The notes beneath the pieces were generated by a model. It searched no databases. It was not told the DNA's origin and saw only the letters and a list, made by a program, of their open reading frames with translations. From positions 6,570 through 70,569 of the forward strand of contig CAYLJJ010000021.1 of NCBI GenBank assembly GCA_964384025.1: 64,000 nucleotides of DNA. Reading direction: 5' to 3'. The translations under genes were made by a program, and so were the position numbers. Each line of letters begins with the position of its first letter. Position 1 is the stretch's first letter. Positions 63,895 through 64,000 of this stretch are shown piece by piece. This DNA comes from CAYLJJ01 sp964384025. Its GTDB lineage: Bacteria; Myxococcota_A; Bradymonadia; UBA7976; UBA1532.

Positions 63895-64000
63895 GGAGGC
63901 TTCTGGATACTTCCTCACATCTGAGTATATTTTTATTCTATCTTATCCGTCAGTGATATGCAATAAGGCATTATAAAGGATGGCCTTATTTGGAACACTT

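Noticed and set aside
1..64000. tRNA, rRNA and known riboswitches
   Set aside because: I scanned for T-loop, anticodon-arm and rRNA-like sequence and saw none; a covariance-model scan would settle it.

Overview
The window reads as chromosome of a Myxococcota-like (delta-proteobacterial) Gram-negative bacterium, possibly Bradymonadales. This is inferred from gene style; there is no rRNA or marker gene to prove it. The clues are an unusual load of secreted or lipid-anchored proteins with thrombospondin type 3 (TSP3) calcium repeats, PKD domains, MopE-like motifs and cysteine-rich tails, together with a Hanks-type kinase, a mammalian-sAC-like adenylate cyclase, VIT/VWA proteins and a DUF4157 protein. 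I saw no tRNA, rRNA or CRISPR array.

Layout. 0-2.1 kb (minus): an MBOAT O-acyltransferase (cut by the window edge) paired with an SGNH esterase-like protein, probably for surface polysaccharide O-acetylation. 2.2-9.0 kb (plus): a VIT/VWA/DUF2135 protein, a Cys-rich lipoprotein, endonuclease IV (nfo) and a CDP-alcohol phosphatidyltransferase, ending in a cluster of hairpins. 9.2-13.98 kb (minus): a trypsin-like lipoprotein with three PPC domains, then a small-ORF / isoprenyl diphosphate synthase / SAM methyltransferase set. 14.06-18.9 kb (minus): a two-gene signalling unit in which a Ser/Thr kinase fused to a cyclic-nucleotide-binding domain is followed by a tandem-cyclase/ATPase/TPR protein. 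Next to it lies a frameshifted TSP3 gene. 20.0-29.3 kb (plus): an ATPase/TPR protein, a DUF4178 / low-complexity protein / transmembrane spermidine-synthase operon, and a large TSP3 lipoprotein. 29.5-32.5 kb (minus): a TPR protein and a beta-helix lipoprotein.

32.6-41.6 kb and 46.1-47.6 kb form a mosaic of short or foreign-looking genes, 3-prime gene fragments and dispersed repeats. The recognisable fragments are a cystathionine gamma-synthase tail, a BRCT tail and an IS91-family transposase remnant. Two repeat classes stand out. One is a leader carrying a Shine-Dalgarno and start codon, present in four copies that each run into a different reading frame. The other is a 27-bp site, present twice, at which gene fragments on both strands terminate in the same frame. 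Between the two mosaic blocks are a DUF4157 double-zincin protein (41.6-43.9 kb) and an operon of an LRR protein and two YkgJ-type Cys-cluster proteins (43.9-46.1 kb). 47.6-49.3 kb is a GC-rich secreted M15-like peptidase lipoprotein. 49.4-63.0 kb holds two very large PKD surface proteins (3194 and about 1293 aa), and 63.2-63.9 kb a small anchored protein.

Much of the window therefore encodes cell-surface biology: calcium-binding adhesin-like proteins, polysaccharide acetylation, and possibly polyamine metabolism at the envelope. A cAMP-type signalling unit sits alongside, and a decaying recombination-prone island lies in the middle.
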